Source: Salticus scenicus (Eukaryota > Arthropoda > Arachnida > Araneae > Salticidae). From it: a DNA stretch of 64,000 bases. The notes under the pieces are model-generated. The model saw only the letters and a list, made by a program, of their open reading frames with translations. It was not told where the DNA came from and did not search any database. A program made the translations under genes and the position numbers. The DNA is taken from positions 330,789,527 to 330,853,526 of the forward strand of contig OZ005651.1 of the NCBI GenBank assembly GCA_963930645.1, in the 5' to 3' direction. Positions 12,150-23,400 of this stretch are shown here, piece after piece (within the stretch, counting starts at the first letter, position 1; each line of letters begins with the position of its first letter).

Positions 12150-12870
12150 ACAGTTGACTAGAAATATTTTAAAAATGCATTGTCAACGTGTTCTGAGCTT
12201 TTTTGAAAGTTTCAAATGCCTAACTAGTCAAGAAGTCAGTTAAAAATCGATTGCAAGATCTGTACTTGTAACGCTACCGAAGGCAGCAGGGACCTGAAAC
12301 AGTTCTCTAAAAGTATTAAAAAAATGCATTTTCACCATGTTCTGAACTATTCTGAAAGTTTAAAATGTCTAGCTGGTTGAAAAGTTAGTTAAATAAATTT
12401 TCTGTTGAATCATATAAACACTGCTAAAGGCAGCAGGTATCCGAAACAGTTGGCTGAAAACAATAAAAGCATTTTGAATGTGTTCTGGGCTTTTCCGAAA
12501 GTTTCAAATGTTTAGCTAGTCAGGAAGTCAGTTAAAAATCATTTGCAAGATTTATACTGGTAACGCTGCTGAAGGCATCAGGCATCCGATCCGAAACAAT
12601 TGGCTAAAAGTATTTAAAAAATGCATTTTCACCATGTTCTGAACTATTCTGAAAGTTTCAAATGTCTAGCTAGTCAGGTAGTTAAATAAATTTTCTGTTG
12701 AATCATATAAAAGCTGCTGAAGGCAGCAGGTATTCAAAACAGTTGGCTAAAAATATTTAAAAAATGCATTGTCAACGTGTTCTGAGCTTTTCTGAAAATT
12801 TCAAATGTCTAGCTAGTCAGGAAGTCAGTTAAAATTCGATTGCAATATTTGTCTAAACAGTTTTTGAGTT
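12150..12870. repeat. Tandem array, about 145-150 bp period (left copy)
   Basis: Five units follow each other, landmarked by GTTCTGAGC or GTTCTGAAC at about 12190, 12338, 12481, 12634 and 12780 and by TAGCTAGTCAG or variants. Alternate units are more alike: those with TGCAAGAT versus those with TTTTCTGTTGAATCATA. This gives a two-unit higher-order repeat. Non-coding. Confidence 0.8.
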
Positions 12871-13300
12871 AAAGTTTTTTGATTCATTATGACCAAAACC
12901 TTTGTAGTTTTGGTCATTATGAACCTAATTTTCTTAAATATCTCCAAAACGGAAAATCATACGAAGGCCAAAAAGGGAGGTGCACAACTGGACCTATGTA
13001 CCAATTCACAACTTTCTACGTCCAATCGTTTTTGAGTTATGTGACATACAGACACATGCGTACGACGTCACGAAACATCGTGTAAAGTCGCTTATATCGC
13101 TAAGACGAGAGCTCGTGTTAAGACGACACTTGCAGGTGTACAACTAGACATCATGACAGTCACACATATAAATTGGCAACATTCAGCGATCATTCGTTTT
13201 CGAGCAATGTGAAACATAAAATCCATTTCGCAAATCGGGATTACTATAATTCCTTATACTTTGTATGAGGAAGTAAAAATTGGTGCAGAATTTTATGAAA
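12871..13300. repeat. Conserved non-coding spacer beside array (left copy)
   Basis: GC-richer sequence (for example CGTACGACGTCACGAAA, GACGAGAGCTCGTGTTAAG) is kept in all three large copies (near 39400-39830 and 55750-56210). It ends in TTCCTTATACTTTGTATGAG. It contains chance open frames that differ between copies. No gene is supported. Confidence 0.5.
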
Positions 13301-13479
13301 CCAACTAGAAATTTTCAAGGAATTTGAAAAAATAATAATGTCGCCTGTACAAAAAAAAAAAAAAAGTATTTTACAATGAGCAAAATATGTCTCATATTCT
13401 AATAAGATGATATACAAAGTTTTATCTGAAAAAGTTCCAGGTGTGATCTGAAAAAAAAAAAAAGCTATCTTGCCAAATT

Positions 13480-13990
13480 TTCTGCCTGGGTAATGAATTC
13501 CATTAAAATCTACCAAAATTGGATATGGAATATACATTTAGATTTCATCCACGTTTTATAGAAGTTACATAAAATCAGCATAACTGATGCATTTTTCTTT
13601 TTTTTTCTTTCTCTTTCAAGCATTTTAATGCACTTATTTTAAACAGGGAAGCCAAAAGCATTGGCCTTGCTTTTTATTATGCAAATATTAATTTTAGACA
13701 AAAATATACAGGTACTGATTTTAAGCATATATTTTTAAATCCTGATATTGAAAATCAATATCACATTTATGTTTAAAATTAATCTCTGCATTATAAAAAA
13801 CAAGGTCAATGTTTTTGGTTCCCCTGTTTAAAATAAGTGCATTAAAATTTTTAAAAGAGGAAGAAAGAAGAAAAAAATGCATCAGCTATGTTGATTTTAC
13901 GTAATTTCTATAAAACCTGGATGAAATCTAGATGTATATTCCATATTCAATTTTGGTTGATTTTACATGATTTAGATGAGATCTGGATGT
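13480..13990. repeat. Large imperfect palindrome (left copy)
   Basis: The two halves are inverted copies centred near 13744, where GATATTGAAAATCAATATC forms the turn. Both halves carry TTTTAATGCACTTATTTTAAACAGG or its inverse (13622 and 13836). It could fold into a hairpin of about 250 bp per arm. Similar palindromes occur at about 38660-39170 and 55080-55540. Confidence 0.8.
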
Positions 13991-14283
13991 ATATCTTACA
14001 TCCAAATCTAGTTGATATTACATGAAATGGCTGAAAACACAATGTTTCATTTACACCCAAATTTGGTTGATTTTACATGAATTGGACAAACTCTGAATGT
14101 CTTACATAACAAGTTGGTTGATATTACGTACCAACTAAGTCTTAAGGGACAATTACAACTTTGCTTGTGACATTTCAACCAAAAATCAACGAAAGCAGAT
14201 AGCAAATTTCAACGCAATGGGACGTAATATTTGATCGCGATTACGTAATATCAACCTAATCGGGATGAAGTGTGTTGTGTGGG
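13975..14283. repeat. Subterminal motif repeats at the defined end (left copy)
   Basis: The motif GGTTGATNTTACNT recurs about every 60 bp before the CCCACACAACACA end, and an inverted form lies next to the end. The palindrome-like TTACGTAA also recurs. Such subterminal repeats are typical transposase-binding sites. That role is inferred. Confidence 0.65.
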
Positions 14284-14814
14284 TATTAGTTCGAAAACTA
14301 CTTTTTCCGTTCAGCCCACACATCAATCACTCACACACACACATAAACACCGTTCTCTTTATTTTCATAGATAATTGCAACTTTACCCATTTATCAAATT
14401 ATTGTTACCAATTTTATCACTGCCTTTTTCCCCAGCTGCCATTATTTCCGTTGCCTTTTTTACCGAGCATCGGCTAACCATACCTTTCGAATAATACTAT
14501 TTTCAACTTCTACTCCCAAAACTGATATGTTAAAAAGGGACCACAAATTTTATGCTTGCCTATTAATATATAGATAAACAGCATAGTGTCACTTAAAATT
14601 TGATATTTTAAAACACACATTTTAAAATCATGTAGTATTTAAGTATAGTGCTGCATCACAAATTTTTATCTCATTAAGCGATTTTGCATTGAAACTTTTA
14701 CAAAATCAGAATACGAATACAGTTTTTTTCGTTGTGTTTTTAAAACAACATTTTTTAAAAAACTTTTATATTTGAATATCCTTTTGCACCTAGTTCACAT
14801 TCCGATGAGTTTAT
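14284..14814. other. Unique AT-rich spacer
   Basis: Single-copy sequence just inside the left large repeat. It contains a short CA-rich microsatellite near 14328-14345 and pyrimidine-rich DNA. No gene is seen. Confidence 0.5.
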
Positions 14815-15957
14815 TATATGCGAACGAAAATGTGTGTCTAAACATTGCTTAGTTGAAAATGATTTTTCATATTCAGAACCCGCATATGGTTTCTTTCCAG
14901 TATCAGTAAAACGATGTTTTCTCACATTTTCAACAAGTAAAAATTATTTTAAACAGATATCAAATTTATGAGATTTTTCTCCATTGTGACACAGAAGATG
15001 TGTTTCCAGATCTCGAACTCGTGACAATAATTTCAAACACATTTCACTTTAATGAGGTTTCTCTGTAGTATGAGTCAGGAGATGTCGTTTTAGGCTTTCA
15101 CAATACAAAAAGGATTTTTAACACATTTCACATTTATAAGGTTTATCTTCAGTATGATACAGAAGATGCCTTTTTAGTGATCCAACTTGGGAAAATGATT
15201 TTGAACACACATCACATTTATGAGGTTTCTCTCCAGTATGAGACATAAGATGTATTTTTAGAGATCCAACTTGCGAAAACGATTTTAAACACACATCACA
15301 TTTATGAGGTTTCTCACCAGTATGAGACAGAAGATGTTTTTTTAGATTTCCAACATGTGAAAATGATTTCCAACACATTCATTTATGAGGCTTTTCTCCA
15401 CTATGACACAGAATATGTGTTTTCAGATCTCCAACTCGTGAAAATAATTTGTGACAGATTTCACATTTATGAGGTTTCTCTCCAGTATGAGTCAAAAGAT
15501 GCATTTTTAGATTTCCAACTTGTGAAAATGATTTCAAACGTATTTTACATTTATGAGGCTTTTCCCCGCTATGACACAGAAGATGTGTTTTTAGATCTCC
15601 AACTCGTGAAAATGATTTATGGCAGATTTCACATTTATGAGGTTTCTCACCAGTATGACAGAGGATATGTGTTTTTAAATATTTAACTTGCGAAAATGAT
15701 TTTGAACATATTTCACATTTATGAGGTTTCTCACCAGTATGACATGGGATATGTGTTTTTAGAGATTCAACTTGCGAAAATGATTTTGAACACATTTCAC
15801 ATTTTTGAGGTTTCTTTCCCATATGAGACAGATGTGTTTTTAGATTTCCAACTCGTGAAAAGGATTTTTAACACATTTCTCATTTATAGGATTTCTCTCT
15901 TGAATGAATAAGGAGATGGCTATTAAAATTGTGTTCATTTGCTACTTTATGATGCAT
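14815..15957 (-). pseudogene. C2H2 zinc-finger protein gene, decayed
   Basis: Read on the minus strand from a possible ATG at 15957, the sequence encodes a run of about a dozen C2H2 fingers joined by the linker HTGEKPHKC. Clear fingers lie at 15118-15822, with Cys-x2-Cys and His-x3-His spacing kept. Upstream, two stops replace coding in the first fingers (near 15898 and 15878). At 15379 a 3-bp loss turns KCEMC into a stop. Downstream of 15118 further fingers continue with stops and frame changes to about 14815. Fingers are very alike (SFSQVGSLK, SFSRVGDLK), which suggests local duplication or homogenisation. Such proteins bind DNA in the nucleus. This copy cannot make the full array, although a short one is conceivable. 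Confidence 0.85.
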
Positions 15958-16766
15958 TGCAAACCATAGATAAATATGCAAAAACTTTAGTTCATGTAAA
16001 AATACACATTCTAATCGTAGATATTGTACTTATTATTGAATCCGCTTTACACGTATTACAGGATTATGTTGATGTTAGTAACAAATTCGTTTGTACCTAT
16101 GCATATATATAATTTTCTGATGTTTGCGATTTACACAAAAATTTGCATTGGTAAATCTGAAAAAAAAAATAAAAATAAATGTATGTCTGTTTTCTTCGAC
16201 GACATTTCATGAAATCAAGGAATCATCTGCGCAAGTGTTAACTGAACGAGTCCAATGCTTTAAAATAGGATAGGGGTGACAGTCATCTGACTCAGAGAAA
16301 ATGAGCAATAGCGGAGCGCAGAATCCTACTGGATGTTTTTCAACTTTCAAACTGTCGGTCAAACTGGCATCCCTCCAACGATTGGACGCTAGTTTTAGGA
16401 TACTGCTAGTTTTAAGATATGTGGATGCACTGTAAAGAATATTAGACTCATCCACAGATTATAGTTTCACTTTTGCAAGGCGAAATTCCGTAGCGAGAAA
16501 CTGTCAATCCTTGTAAACATAACTTACATTTCTATGATGACGCAATATGGACAATCTAAGAGATTTGATTGGTTTATTTGATTATTATTGTTTCAGTGTA
16601 TTTTACATTGAACAAAAGCTACGTTATGAGAAATTTGATTGGTTTATTTGATACATTTATTCTCCTGATCTATCGAATATTATAATTAGATATAAAACAA
16701 TACCTTTATGCTCTTCAAACTTTAATATTTCTATTCTAATTCAGAACCGAATCGTCTGTATTGCTA
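15958..16766. other. Spacer upstream of zinc-finger remnant, no clear gene
   Basis: Base composition rises in GC between 16207 and 16560. An 82-residue minus-strand frame (16207-16455) has no domain I know and no splice or homology support. It might hold a 5' exon or promoter of the zinc-finger gene. This is not established. Confidence 0.3.
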
Positions 16767-17158
16767 CCCACACAACACAAAATATCTATTAGATATTTAT
16801 TTTACATCGAAACACATCTAAAACATTCAACACGGCCTGTAGTACAGCATTAAACTAATGGATATTTATCAGAAATGTCCCCTTTAGAAATCTATTCGAT
16901 ATCCATAACCTATTATAGATGTGCACCTTTTGAGTACTGGAAAATTTTAATAGAAATTTTTATTATTTTATCAGCGATCTGCAACAGTTTTCATTGATTA
17001 AGTTTAAAAAAAAATAAAATAAAATAAATAAGATTTTCCGGTAGCCAAAAGGTGCTAAGTTGGCAACTATGAATGTATTATAGATAACAGAATTTAAATG
17101 TCTAATAGAAGTATTCACTTCGACATCTAATAGAAATACTTTTTTCGGCATCTAGGCT
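16767..17158 (+). mobile_element. Small element sharing the large repeat's terminal motif
   Basis: It begins CCCACACAACACA, identical over 13 bp to the end of the large repeats, then diverges completely. Just inside are repeated palindrome-like words built on ATCTATTAGATAT and TCTAATAGAA (for example 16782, 17101, 17125). The right boundary is uncertain: GCTGGG at 17155-17160 may be the other end. It looks like a non-autonomous member of the same mobile family. Confidence 0.5.
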
Positions 17159-17159
17159 G

Positions 17160-18336
17160 GGATTGTGGTGTGCCTCGTTCTTAAGTCTGATCTTAAATCT
17201 TACAAACTTTCTTAGAGTGGGCGGGGTTACGATTGATCTTAATTTGGTATTGCGGTGCCACAGGTTAAGTCCTCTGCGTGTCCTCTCCTCATAAGAGAAA
17301 GAAGACAGCCAATGGGAGACGCACAGCCAGATATGTTGTGATTGCGCGCGCATCCAGTTACGATTCGACTTATAGGCTGTGTTCATGTATACACCCCAAT
17401 ACCCCAACTCCTCGAAAAATTGACGTCACTAATCCTCTGATGGGAACTACCAAAGGAGATGGATTCATGAAAGACTTTTCGAGTAAAAACATGGCGGTCG
17501 AATACCGTACATAGCTCATAGATGTATAAAGATGGTAGTCCGATAGCCTGGTGCGTATTAAAACTGATTCATAATTCCCAATAGTAAGATGTATAAAAAT
17601 TATAGCAGTCATGAGATGTATATTCATTACTAGTATAATGATCATAAGTGTATGAAAGAACATTGGAAAACATCTTGTAATATTTTTCTTAAGCGATAGT
17701 GCAATGGATGATGAAGACCTCTTTTTAAATTCAGAAGACGGAAGAAGATTGTATAGGAATTAAAACGAGACAGGGCAGCGTGAGCGGGAACCGGAGCTTT
17801 CTTTTTCGCATTAATTCAGCCGAGTATAGGAAAGCGATTCGATCGCCGCCTGGTGTAGTATCTTTGAAACTTATCGGAAAAAAGCGAAACCACGCTTTCG
17901 GCTTTAGTCATCATCTGATTTCCGAGAACGAACAGCCAGAAATGTAAAAAGACTCGCTGATTGGTGGATTTTTCAGATCTGGTCGCTCTCAATCTGTAAG
18001 ATGAAAATGACTACTTTTCCGTAACTTTCGTAATACTACCTGTGCTCATTTAATCCGTGCTACGAACACATCGAAGTGAGTCCAGCTCCTGGATCCCTTC
18101 GGCCGATCCAGCTGATCTCCGAGACATTGTACGACTAGAACGAGAGGGAGCTTCGTTTGTTTGTAGGGAAAAGCTACGCTATGATTGGCTGAATTCCATT
18201 ATTTATGGGTAAAATTAAGACTCCTATAGGTTAAATAAAAGAAAATTGTCATCATGTCGTCAAATGACATGTTAGAGTCATGTCTAAGGCTCGTCGTCCT
18301 TTGAACAACGACCGGTCGAAAGCAGAGGCTGAACAA
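17160..18336. other. GC-richer, CpG-containing segment, possible promoter region
   Basis: The GC and CpG content stands out from the surrounding DNA, with for example GCGCGCGC, GATCGCCGCC and TTCGGCCGATCC. Words such as GTCTTACGATTGATCTTAA recur near 17230 and 19971, so part is repetitive. A short frame at 17706 starts MDDEDLFLNSEDG and then stops. I see no complete gene. It may be an orphan promoter or first exon. Confidence 0.35.
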
Positions 18337-18344
18337 CTCAGATC

Positions 18345-19527
18345 TAGAGATATAAAAAACCCGGGAATTTTGCTTCTGGGGAATAAACATGGGAATTTTC
18401 GAGTTTAAACCGGGAATTTTGGAAGCTTTCGAAACTTTGATGGGAAGAAACTGACATTCAATGATTAGATTTAATTTCAATTCTTTTATGTGTACCAAAC
18501 AACTTGTTTCAATATCTTTTTTATTCTATTTGCTTAAATAAAAGTGATGTCAACAATTATGTGATTATTTTACAGAAAATTCTAAAAAAAAAAATAAACG
18601 TTTACGTTATTGACAATAATAAATGATGAAGTTTTGTCTGCCTATTTAAATAACTTTATTTAATTTAATTTAATGTAATTTAATTTAATTTTTTTTATGA
18701 ATACCATAATAAAATACGTTATAAAATATAATACAATGAAATTAAATTATAGTAAGAATACTTTGAAATTATTAAATTTTATTATAATTCATTGAACAAA
18801 ATTTCATATTAGTTGATGAAATTTTGTTATTATCACTCAAAGAGCATGGAGAACGAAATCGATCATGAGTTCTTCGGTTAGTAAGAATTCCTGGAATAAT
18901 TTTTTAATGCATTAAATCAATACATAAAATATTCGATAGCTAATAATTAACAATTTGGCTGTTATTTCTTTCTTCATTTATTTTTTGAATATTAATATTG
19001 TTGAGATTTCAATTGAAATAATATTTCCCAGTGTAATATTATTGATTGTTTTAGTAAATGCAGAATATTTTGAAGCATTTTTGTTTCATTTTTGAAATAA
19101 AATGTTAAAAATATACAACTAAAACATGCGATTGCGATAAAAAAAAAAAAAAAAAAAAAAAAGAAAGCACGTTTTATATTGAACTTAGTGTGTATACAGT
19201 CAGAACTAAAATATAAATATATGGCAATAACAGAGAATAAGTCTGTTAATTAATGAAATTTGAAACTTGTACTTTTTAAATTTATAGACGTTAAAAACAC
19301 TATTTAAAAATTGAAAGATCATAAAAAACATCTGAATATGAGATAACATTTTGAAATGCCTTAGAACATCTCTAATCTAAAGAAGAAGAAAAAAAAAAAG
19401 AGATAAATTCGCAACTTGTGAAAACTTTCAAAACTCCCTTGTTTAGGAAACTTTCAAAATTTCCTTCCCAAAAAACTGGGTTTATTCCCTGGTTTAAAAC
19501 CGGGTTTTTCTCCCGCTCACATCTCTA
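18345..19527. mobile_element. Non-autonomous hAT element
   Basis: A 1183-bp element is flanked by a perfect 8-bp duplication, CTCAGATC (18337-18344 and 19528-19535). The ends are inverted repeats: left TAGAGATATAAAAAACCCGG, right, read inward, TAGAGATGTGAGCGGGAG followed by AAAAACCCGG. The TAGAGNTG start and 8-bp duplication are typical of hAT. The interior is very AT-rich (A run at 19139-19162) and encodes no transposase. Confidence 0.92.
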
Positions 19528-19535
19528 CTCAGATC

Positions 19536-20094
19536 CCTTTATAGACTTTATTCACGTGACGTCACTGGTGGTACATAAAATTGTAAACAAGAAAACACGT
19601 GGACGTGTTTTGTCTTCATCCTTCATTTTTCCACGCTCACGCTGTCATCTCGTTTCGCTAGTGTTAGTGGATTATTTTTATTTGAAAACTTAAGAGCATA
19701 CCAGTAATTTAATAGAGATTAAAATCAAAATGTTAAGTTCTATTCTATATACTCCGATGCCGCTTCGAGATTTTTCTCAACAGAATATTTCTAATGTATC
19801 CATAAATGGCAATATCAAAATGCATTAAAAGTTATCACAATTAGTTTATAACTGATGTGAAATTTCCAGAAACTATTTTAAAATAAACTGTTGAAATTTG
19901 TAACGTTGTACGTTCTCGATTTAAAGTAATTGTGTAAAATGTAGAGTCTATGTCTGGGATTGCCGTGTTTTGGTCTTACGATTGATCTTAATCTTACGAT
20001 TCGTCTTAAGAATGGGCGCGTGGGGACTCTACCTGTCGTCTCTGAAAGTCGAAGCCAATGTTATTCTGTGGGAAAATTTGCCCCAGTATAATTC
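19536..20094. other. Spacer with partial repeat
   Basis: Mostly non-coding. Sequence at 19952-20040 (GGGATTGCCGTG, then TTACGATTGATCTTAA) resembles 17158-17250, so both may be copies of one unclassified repeat. No gene is seen. Confidence 0.35.
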
Positions 20095-20352
20095 ATTGAC
20101 TAATACATATTTTTAAATTCCGTTTTCACTTTCCGAAAATTCACAACTATTAAACCATTTATCGCTTTCTGAAAATTAATTATTATTATTTTAAAGATTT
20201 CCTTTTTAAGCTCAAAAATGAAAAATTTCACATTGAGAAAATTTGCATTTTACAACCGCAAAATATTTAAAAAAAATAATAATAATTTTTTAGAAAGCGA
20301 TAAATAGTTTAATAGTTGTGAAGTTCCTGAATGGGAAAACAGAATTTAAAAA
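20095..20352. repeat. Foldback inverted repeat
   Basis: The arms are inverted copies: ACAACTATTAAACCATTTATCGCTTTC near 20141-20172 pairs with the sequence near 20292-20324. The centre is near 20225. It looks like a MITE or foldback element with no identified duplication. Confidence 0.7.
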
Positions 20353-20745
20353 CGTATATTAGATAATAAGTTATAATAAGGCACCGATAATAAGGCACCT
20401 ATATATGAGAGCAGACGCATCCGACATATTTGTGCCTATTTTTTTGCACCCAGGCACGGAATGTACCCAAGCCGCATTACGCTTATCTTACATTAATCCG
20501 CCTAATCACTATTTTCTGAAATATTCGACTAAACTACGTTTTCGTTTAATATTTTTGTTTCACACATAAAAACTTGTTAAAATTGTATTCTGATTTTAAA
20601 CGCAAAAGGTTTTAAATATTCTAATATAGTTTCAATACTTTGGAACTCTTTATCGGCGCGGAAGTTTATCTTTCGTTGTTGTCTGCTCGCACGCTTCGAT
20701 CTGTTTACCTATTTGATATTATTTTTTTCTTAAAATTGCTTTATT
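20353..20745 (+). promoter_or_regulatory. Probable 5' flank of THAP transposase fossil
   Basis: Non-coding sequence before the THAP start codon, with locally higher CpG content near 20650-20700 (GGCGCGG, CTCGCACGCTTCG). No clear TATA box at a sensible distance can be defended. The promoter role is inferred from position only. Confidence 0.3.
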
Positions 20746-20898
20746 ATGGGTGGATGTTCCGCTATTAATTGTTCTAACCATTCTCGAAAGAAACATAGAA
20801 TGTTGAAATTCCCTGCTGATCCAACCAGAAGAAGAATTTGGACCATTAATTGTCGACGAGACGCTTGGGTACCGGGCCCTAATGCTCAACTTTGCAGT
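20746..20898 (+). pseudogene. THAP/P-element-type transposase fossil, exon 1 (THAP domain)
   Basis: This encodes the first 51 residues of a THAP zinc-coordinating DNA-binding domain. Cys4 and Cys9, then Cys50 followed by His53 from the next exon, complete the C2CH signature. The conserved Phe22-Pro23 and Trp32 are in place. The start is the ATG in MGGCSAINC, typical of THAP proteins. The exon ends in phase 0 at a strong donor, AGT|GTAAGT. The domain would bind transposon ends in the nucleus. This exon itself is open, but exons 2 and 3 are broken. Confidence 0.88.
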
Positions 20899-22531
20899 GT
20901 AAGTACATTTTATTTTATTTTAAATGTTATGAGTTTCCTTTATACATTTATAAATAATGTTAACATGTACCTAAATTGTTATAGTTTTCATGTTCAGTTG
21001 AATAAGTATCATTTCATTGTTTAGAAATCAATTATAGAAATCTTAAGAGTGTGGAACACTGTTTGTACATATTGGCGACGTTTCATTTATCGCCAAATGC
21101 AATTCTTGTTTTGTTTGTTTTGAAATTGTTAAAAGGAAATTTTAAGTTTCGTTTTTATTTTAAATGACTAATTAATTTGAAAATAAGGTTACATAGTGCT
21201 GTGAATCCGAAATACTTATATACATTTTTCTTTCTTTTTCTTCTTTTTAAATAAATATTTATAGTTTAAAATATTTATAGTTTGTTTATAATGATATGTC
21301 TGTGTGTGTATATATACATGTGTGTATGTGTCAGTTTTTGAAATATGATAAAAATACTATGTCTATTTTATTTGAAAATCAAATTTTAAACAATGTTATT
21401 CAGCATTTTATTTGCAAATATTACTCATTTCTCATTATTTTTGCAGTATGTTTTCTCTTTAATTACTCTGAAAGACATATTAAAAAAAAAAATTCTGGGT
21501 GACTGATCTTGCGTCAGACAATGTTGCAAAATTCTTAACAGCAAGCATTTTATTTTTTCTGTCATTAAAAATTTTGAAATAGTGTTTACCTTACACTGTT
21601 ATACAATGAGAAAACTGAAGTATGCTTGATAAAAAGTTTTAAAATGTTTAGTTAATATTATTTCATGCTAAAGTAAAAATAGCTTTCAATTCTAAGATTC
21701 TTGTTTGTAATAGTAATGATCTTTTCAGTTGTATTACGTAACATAAAATTTTATCCTTTTTTCAATATACATACTAAATACTCATTTTCTGAATGCTAAA
21801 ATTTCACAACTAACACCTTCCAAAATTTCCAGCTATAATCTAATGGGCTTTTTTTATGGAAGGTTAATATTTCATTTATTTATTCTTCCAGCTCCACTCC
21901 TTACAATATGCAAACACTAGTTTTGCATAATAATACAAATTTCAGAGTTTTCTTATGTAGAACTGTTTCACTTCTCATAAATTGAGGTTCAAAGAATGTA
22001 ATTCAACATTAGTTTATCTGTAATATGTACATCAAATGCAAAAACTTATATAAAAATTGGATTGATATTGCTTACATATGTCTTGTAGTTTTACAAATGA
22101 TTTCATTCTTTTTCTGCCTATTTATTTGCATTTAGTGTAGGTTATATACTATGCCAAAGTTATATTTTTACCCCCCTCCCACATTAAAAAAAAATAAATA
22201 AAAAATAAAATAAAATAAACTCTTGACAGTTACCAATTTTGTAATGTTTTGTAATTAAAAAATTTCCATTAATTTTATCTTTTTATACAAGTTTAGTTTA
22301 TGAAATTTTTATCCACCCAATGCATTAAAAATTCATTATATAGCTGATATATGTCAAAAATATTACATAAATTCAGTATTTTGTTAAGACTAGTAGTATA
22401 AGACTAGTTTTTATAAATGCATGTCTGTGTTTTTTATGCAATAAAAAATTAATGTCTTTGTTAAGGAATAATTCATCAAATTAATAAAATGAAAATTTAA
22501 AGTAATTAATAATTATAGTTTTCTTTCTTTC

Positions 22532-22581
<50 letters not shown>

Positions 22582-22613
22582 CTAAGGTAATGACCAAATA
22601 ATGCTGCTTTTTT

Positions 22614-22647
<34 letters not shown>

Positions 22648-22649
22648 TA
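20899..22649. other. Intron 1 of the THAP fossil, upstream part
   Basis: AT-rich intronic sequence with a long TA run (about 22530-22579) and a TG run (22618-22645). No other gene is seen. Confidence 0.6.
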
Positions 22650-23292
22650 CAGTGAAACTTGAATAATTCGAACTTGTTTATTTCGAAATTTTGGATAATT
22701 CGAATATTTTACTCGGTCCTTTGATTTTTGTATAAAAATAATGTTAAAAAATCGTGGATAATTCGAATTCTATTTTGGATAATTAGAATTTTTCACATGA
22801 TTACCTTTAAAATATTACAGTAAAATTTGTTCCAGAGGTTTTACTCATCTAAAGTACACTATCTATTTTTATAGTTTTTCTAAAGAGGTTAAGGAAATAC
22901 AATAGAAGCCCCTAGCTAAGTGCACCAGAAGATATAGTGCATGTGTATGAACTTCGAGGTTTTTGTGAATTGAAAGTCATGTGTAATGTAGAAGATTCTA
23001 TTTTTGTATTAGGTCATATGCTATGACACAAAGATTCTACTTAAAAAAGAAAAAAGAAATATTTGACTATTTTTTAAAAAGTGTTGAAAATTAAGCTCAT
23101 AAAAAAATATTGATTTAATGGGGGGGGGGGGTGAAAGAGGTAATGTAGCGGTATTCTTAGATAGAAAGTTTATGTGTTAAATCTCTGATCGTAGAGTTTT
23201 AATTTTTTAATTTAACACTTTTTTGACAAAATAGTATATGTAATTCGAATTTTTTTCTGGTCCCTTAGCTTCGAATTATCCAAGTTCTACTG
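22650..23292. mobile_element. pogo/Tigger-like non-autonomous element
   Basis: A 643-bp element with TA on both sides (22648-22649, 23293-23294) and inverted ends CAGTGAAACTTGAATAATTC and CAGTAGAACTTGGATAATTC. Several internal copies of GGATAATTCGAAT follow the left end. CAGT ends with TA target sites and repeated TTCGAAT words are typical of pogo/Tigger derivatives. It has no coding capacity. It lies in intron 1 of the THAP fossil. Confidence 0.85.
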
Positions 23293-23400
23293 TATAAACA
23301 AAATGAAAAAATTCAAATTGAGAAAAAGCATAATTTTAGCACAAGCATGAAATTTTATATAGTATGTATAAATAAAATAATTTGGATATTTATTTTGTAG

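Larger units (their letters stand above)
1..14283 (-). repeat. Large repeat unit, left copy (inverted)
   Basis: This is one copy of a repeat of at least 14.3 kb. It is the reverse complement of 38370-52790. The defined end, beginning CCCACACAACACA when read on the minus strand, lies at 14283. Homology to the other two copies stops there: the bases just outside are unrelated in the three copies. The other end is not seen because the copy reaches base 1. Matching short reading frames in the left and right copies differ at 2 of 97 and 2 of 69 residues, so the pair is young or gene-converted. The stretches 1-2319, 3087-3516, 5216-5764 and 5937-7074 hold AT-rich non-coding DNA with homopolymer and TA runs, and I see no gene in them. 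Compared with the right copy it lacks about 130 bp inside the decayed transposase and carries an extra TTAA MITE. Confidence 0.9.

Noticed and set aside
12150..12870. CRISPR-like array
   Set aside because: Units of about 145 bp repeat throughout with no unique spacers, in an animal genome.
12879..13085. 68-codon frame, with a similar one at 39591-39809
   Set aside because: Shared only because the large copies are near-identical. The third copy breaks it, and there is no domain.
15357..15911. Plus-strand open frames across the zinc-finger region
   Set aside because: They are antisense shadows of the repeated finger-coding sequence on the minus strand.
17102..17663. Overlapping minus-strand frames of about 100 codons
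   Set aside because: They overlap in different frames, have no domain, and lie in probable repeat or promoter DNA.
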